Origin: Turbatrix aceti
Taxonomy: Eukaryota; Nematoda; Chromadorea; Rhabditida; Panagrolaimidae
Assembly (NCBI GenBank): GCA_963969345.1
Contig: OZ017767.1
Coordinates: 5,298,739-5,362,738 of the forward strand
Length of the DNA: 64,000 nucleotides
Direction: 5' to 3'
Below, piece after piece: positions 58,758 through 64,000 of the stretch. A program made the translations under genes and the position numbers. Below the pieces are notes generated by a model. The model saw only the letters and a program-made list of their open reading frames with translations. It did no database searches and was not told the DNA's origin. Every line of letters starts with the position of its first letter. Positions within the stretch are counted from its first letter, which is position 1.

Positions 58758-61700
58758 GACTGCTCCCGCGTTATCTCCTGATTGGAGCGACGACGACGAC
58801 CGGCGTCTGTTGTGCAGGAGACCCTGATCTGTGGTGGTAATCGTGTTCGTGTCGCCCCTTTCACTTCGTCTGTCACGGGTAAGAGAAGAGGGGGGTTTAC
58901 AGTTGTCGGGTACGCGAACGATGGCTGTGGCTCGTCCGGCCTAAAACTTGAGGAGACTCGTCAATCGCCTTCGTTTTTCGTGAACGACAGACGGCGACAG
59001 CGGCGCGCCCCGCGTCGGGTTAATCGCCGCCGCCGCGGTCGTTTTGTGCTGCCATGGCGAAGGAAGGTAGTGGAGGAGGGGAGGAAGGAGGGGGGACGCG
59101 AGTCTCTTCCATCCATCCATCCACTTGGCCGGGCACGGGATGAATGTGGCAAATGGACAAAAATTGAAAACAGGGGTACACGGATTCTCGCAACGATCAC
59201 GATCACAGGGGAGAGGGGCAACAACGACGATAGGGAAACGAAACGCGCCGCGACAAAAACAGAACAGGGGACGGACGACGACGAGCGAGAAGAGATAAGG
59301 AACCCTCTGAGCGCGGTGCTATCTCCTTCGGTGACGACAACGACGACTACGATAGCGTGGTCGGAGAAGAGCAGTGTCGGCGGCGTCGAGGCAAACACCA
59401 CGAACCACCTTCTCCTTCTCTCCCAGCGGAGCGAGCTACGAAAACGACGACAGCATCCATCCGTCGATCGATTGTTTACGCTTGGTGGTGCTCTGCAGAG
59501 CTCTTCGCTTTGTGCACACATGACTCCGTCGTTGGCGGCGGCGGACGCGACGACGGCTGTATCCTCTCGTCCCCGCGTCGGCGGCGCAGTCAGGGGACGA
59601 CGCGATTCGAGAGGTCGCCGCTGCTGCGTCCGTTTGGCTGTCACCGAGTGGCTGGGGCGTTCGTTTGCTGAAGCACCCCCCCCCCCTCACAGGGTACTAC
59701 CACGACTCTGGGTCGAGTGCGGGCTTGGTGGTGGTAGTGGCCTCGCTCCCAGGACAACTCAATCCCCTCCCCTCTCGGTTGTCGACAAGAAGAAGAAGAA
59801 GAAAGAAAGAATCTAGCTTCTTTTGCGAAAGCACCCGTCCTGCGTTTTCGAAAAGCGAGCACGCAAGCGCCCTTGAAATCTGGAGGTGCACTGGTGCTTG
59901 CGCGGCTGCCCACAGCCAACAGCCAAATGTCATCTGCGTCGTAAATAAGCGGAAATCAGTGCCTGCCCCGTCCCCTGCCTCTGAGCGGCTTCATATCCCT
60001 TGGTGACGCGAGCGAGCAAACGAGCGAGGAATAACTATTGAAGCCGGCGAGGAGGGCTATTGCAACTGAAAGGGTCGTCAAAAGTCTTACGGTGGGGAAA
60101 AGGACCCAAACTCATGTCAGAACAGCCAGGCCGGGTCGAGTGGGGTGTTGGAGAAGCTGCGATCATCTGCAATCTAGCAGAGATAGATAACGCACTCCCA
60201 CAACCAACGCCGCCTTTCTGGCACAGCGGCGGCACGGGCTGGCAAAGACTGAGTGCGGATGGAAAACGACTCCAAGAAGAGCGTTCTGTTCTGCCAGAGC
60301 AACAAACGGACGCGGAATGAGATGGCCTTGGACAAAGAAAAAGAAGAGACAGACGAAGGAAGGCGCGGCAGCGGTGATGGTGGTGTCGACAAAAATCGCA
60401 TACGACTGCCAGGATATTGTCCCGGTCATCTGTTCTGTTCAGCTGTGTCAGGGGAGAGAAAGCGAGTAGCGGGTGCTTCTCCTCGTTGCCTCCGCCATCG
60501 CGGCAACTGTCGCGGAAAGCAAGAGCAATCACTGCGGGCAATCCATCGACGAGAACAGCGCGCCGGACTGGGATCAACCAACTCCTTTCCGTCCGGTAAG
60601 TGAGTGAGTGAGAGCAGCCAGCACCCGCGCTCCGTGGTCGTAAGACGCGGACGACAACGGGATTCGAAATGGTGAGGAGCAGCGCTCATTCGGAGAGGGG
60701 TGTTGTCCTGTCGTCGTCGTCGACCGAGTGCTATGTGACGCGGGAGTAGCAGTCGTCGCAGTGCACACGAATATATTCACAGTCACAGTCGTCGTCAGTA
60801 GGATGCGTCTGTGTGCACGCAGTCGGCGGCAGCGGCGGCGGCGGTGGTGCCCCTCCTGCTGCCGCCACCGCCCGCGCTCGAAAGAGGATGGATGTTGGGT
60901 GGTTCGGATGGAGCGCCACCAGTGAGTGTCGTGAGGCCCTCAAGGTCGACGGTCGACAGTCGTCGGTTGACGACAACAGATGCATTTTGAACGAAGTCGT
61001 CGAGGTCATCCCGCACCCGGGCTTGGTGGACTCGTTTTCACGACCACCGACGACGTCGTAGCAACCGCAGCCAAAGCCAGGTGAGGCGTTTCCATGACTT
61101 CGGTAATCTCACTTCTGAGGCACGCGGATGCAAATCGGATCGATCACGGCAGGGCGCCTATCGCGTGCAACTTGGGCGTTAACAGAAAAAGAATTCAGAA
61201 TGCACAGATGACACGACATCGCTCGCGTCTGTGCGCACGTGGAACAGTCTTCTCCGTGGTGGACGACGCGCTTTTGTTGGTCGTTTCCGTGAAAGATTAC
61301 ACGACGCGGGGTGAATGCGATGAATCACCCGGAGACGGCCTAGCAGTGCCCCAGCAGCTGGCAGGCGCAGGCCAAGTGACACCTAGAGATCTTTACGATG
61401 GCCTTAGCCCTTCACCTATCCTATCCCTCAGCGATGGGATATAGCTGCTGCGGTCTTCAGCGTCGAAGAAATAGTGCTCCAAGTCAGGGAAGGAAGGCAC
61501 ATGTGCGTGCTGGGGGGAAAGGGATGGATGTCGTCGCAGCAGCCCAGCAAGCACCAAACAGCAAGGAGGGGCATTAACGACAACGACGACGACTTGACTT
61601 CTACGCCGCGTCTTTTTTTTCCTTGCCGGGGCTCTGCCCTCTGCCCATCGGGAGACGACGCTACGACGGCAACGGGGCTGAAAGGAGGGGGGAAGAAACG

Positions 61701-64000
61701 AACGCTGAAACGAACGACGACGGCAGCGATGATGATGATGGGCGACACGACAAAGAAAGCCCAAGCGCAGGTGTGCTGCTTGCGCCGGCTGTTGTTGTTC
61801 TGTTTTCCTGTGCGGGGCAAATTCTGCGGTGGTGCGGCTTCGCGTTCGTTGTTTAATGAGGTGTTCTGGCAACTGCCAGGCAAAGACGCACGGAAAAAGA
61901 CGGGATGGGAGATGAGCAAGCGGTCGGTGACGAGCGAGGCAAGGGATTGGGGCCGGATCGCGATTCAAGTTACAATCGCCTTCGATTCGATGGCGAATGA
62001 AAGACAGATGCAAGCCGGAACTTTCATCTCCGTTTGGACGCCTTCCGATGCATCTAAAAAGACAGGCTTCCCTTTTCGGGCAGTTTGCTGTTTTTTTCAG
62101 ACACTAATAAGAAGCCCGACATCGTGACCGGAGTTGTGCTCGCCGATGAAGGGACCTGACCGTAAACGACTCTTGAAAGAAGACATGGGGTCAGAATACT
62201 GTGTCTCCAGCAGCCGACAAACAAAAGCAAGCGCAGCGCAGCTCTCATCCTCGCTGCCTGCCCTGCCTGCACACATCCGCTGCCAGAGAGCAGTCAGCGG
62301 GCCACAACAATCCTTGCTGGGTCGGTCGCATCGCGATCGATGATCGTGTACAACTACTACTACGCGCAGGGGGCGCCTGCCATATCTCCTCGCATCGACG
62401 ACGATGACGACGCGAGGAGACTCGAGGTCGTTTGGTGCTTGGTGCTGCTGCGCCAGGCAGAAACCCCGGCCAGCACGCGGACGCAAAAAGGGGCGAGGAG
62501 GGGGAAAAGAAGGACGCGTTGCCGCCGCCACCGCCACCGCCGCGCCTGCCGCCATCGTGACAGGAGGGAGGAAAGGGGAAGAAAATTGCGAAGGCTTTGG
62601 CCGCTGTCACGAAAGAGCATCTCGACGACTCTGCCGTGCCGTTGTTGGTTGTGGTTGCCCAGCGGGCAGAATTGCAGCTGGGCCGGTGCCTGGGAGACAG
62701 ACACTGCACTTCTCTATTCTCCACGAACCACGAAAGCCGACACAAAGGCGATTTCGCTTTCTTCGCTCTCTTTTTGGTCCAACGAGTGTTTCGGCACGGA
62801 AGAGGACGAGGCTGGTTGCTTCAGACGACGCAAGTGCCAATCACATGCATTTGAAGACGTGGCAGAGGCAGGCAAGGTCGTTGTGGCGGACTCCGTCAGT
62901 CGGTAAAGGTCATGCACGCGTTTGCGTTTCGGACACGACTCACGAGTCACAGCCGTTGTCATGAGCGCTTTTACTGCTCCGGGTGCTTTGTTATGTCTTG
63001 GAGGTGGTTTGAAGGGATGTCGGGGTGACGCACTCGTTGGTGGCCGTCTGGCGACGATGTTGGTTGTTGTTTTTTTTTTTCGATGGGGCCGCGGACGATG
63101 GACGACGGACCCGGTCAAAGTGATTGCCATCGCCTATCGCGTAATTGCCCAGCCTTGGTCGCGTCTTGCAATATCATACAGAAAGCACTGGAAGGGGGAA
63201 GCAAGAAGAAACGTCACCACCTGGCCGCTGACTGAGATAACAAACGAGAAACTACGCAGTCAGTTGTCGCAGTCTGTCTTGAGTGGTGTGAAGAGCCTAA
63301 AGCCTTCCTCCACAGCGCACTGGATGGATGGATGGATGGATGGATGACGAAGCAACAGCCACCACCACCACCGACCCACCGAGAAAGACAACAGCAGCGC
63401 CCCCGAGTAACAGGCTCGAAGACGTTGCGACGACATTTGGGGTACAGAACAAGATGCGAGGCGCTGTGCAAAGACAAGACAACGCGGCGGGTAAAGCCTC
63501 GCGGGATGGGTCCATTTGATTTGGCGGCTGGCTGCGACAGAAGACGACCCGGCTAATCACTGCCGCCGCCGCCGACGCACACCCGCTCGCGATTTCAGCA
63601 AGCCGCCACCGACAAATTCGCAATATCAACGCAACACGCCGATTTTCAAAAGAGCGTGCAGGCGACATTTTGGACAGGGGCTCTCGGAGCGCGGCAACGG
63701 GAACGAAAACGAGAACGAGAACGAGGCCATTTCTGCCTGAAACCCAAGAAGCGAGTGACGCTATGTGGCGAAGCGGTCGTCACGGCACCCCAAAAGAGGA
63801 AGGGAGGCAAAAACAGAAAAGCGTTTGCATGCCAGCCGCCGGCCGAGATGCCATCGATGGACGCAGTGAGGCACAGCGCCACCGCCACCGCCGCCGCCAC
63901 CGCCGCCGGGCCACCACCACGCGTCTCAGGCTTCGCTTCGCGCCCCTATGTACCACGCCCAGGGAGTGGAATGGCCTTCGACATCGATGCCACCTGGATT
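58758..64000. other. GC-rich low-complexity region, no supported gene
   Basis: Rich in CG-containing trinucleotide runs, with (ATGG)n at about 63322-63346, CCATCCATCC at 59110, GAACGAGAACGA at 63700 and CGCCGC at 63890. Long frames occur on both strands and in overlapping registers, as expected when stop codons are rare in GC-rich DNA. Their products are Arg/Ser/Pro-rich without domains. The first part is probably the promoter and 5' region of the zinc-finger gene starting at 58757. Confidence 0.5.

Noticed and set aside
58782..59816. 344-codon plus-strand frame, Arg-rich
   Set aside because: Lies in GC-rich low-complexity DNA where the opposite strand is also open; no domain.

Overview
This is animal (metazoan) nuclear DNA. 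Most genes are split by introns of about 45-60 nt with GT donors and TTTTCAG-like acceptors. The gene families are metazoan: an LRP5/6-type receptor, two RMDN/RMD tetratricopeptide proteins, MYG1, a DAZ/Boule RNA-binding protein, U1-70K, a gamma-tubulin complex protein, a CNOT9-like protein and a FMRFamide-type GPCR. Compact genes, the acceptor consensus and the RMD and peptide-GPCR families suggest an ecdysozoan, plausibly a nematode. That placement is an inference. No rRNA, tRNA or CRISPR was found.

Layout. 1-15.7 kb is repeat-dominated. It holds a retroelement Gag-like ORF fused in frame to a possible envelope-like domain (1-1798, minus, running off the edge), a hAT-type MITE with a perfect 8-bp target duplication (2000-2293), a very homogeneous 328-bp satellite (2342-7037, 14.3 copies), two foldback inverted repeats (7.8-9.3 kb), a terminal-inverted-repeat element (9357-9918), a two-copy tandem duplication, a hairpin, and an A/T-rich complex array (13.85-15.4 kb). 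15.8-19.2 kb is a broken inverted copy of part of the LRP5/6 gene, with its penultimate-propeller exon triplicated. 19.3-22.2 kb holds tandem modules encoding short hydrophobic proteins of unknown function. 24.5-30.5 kb is the intact LRP5/6-like gene.

30.9-48.3 kb is a compact gene cluster: RMDN-like (+), CNOT9-like (+), RMDN3-like (-), MYG1 (-), truncated Sec62-like (-), DAZ/Boule-like (+), U1-70K (-), GCP3-like (+), peptide GPCR (-). 48.3-53.4 kb has no recognisable gene. 53.4-58.8 kb carries two related minus-strand C2H2 zinc-finger genes. 58.8-64 kb is GC-rich, low-complexity DNA without a supported gene.

The single-copy genes are mostly housekeeping or signalling genes and do not form a pathway together. 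The unusual material is the retroelement fusion ORF, the inverted LRP5/6 arm, the module array between that arm and the intact gene, and the homogenised satellite. For every spliced gene listed with exon coordinates, the proposed exons sum to a multiple of three with one terminal stop, which supports the models.
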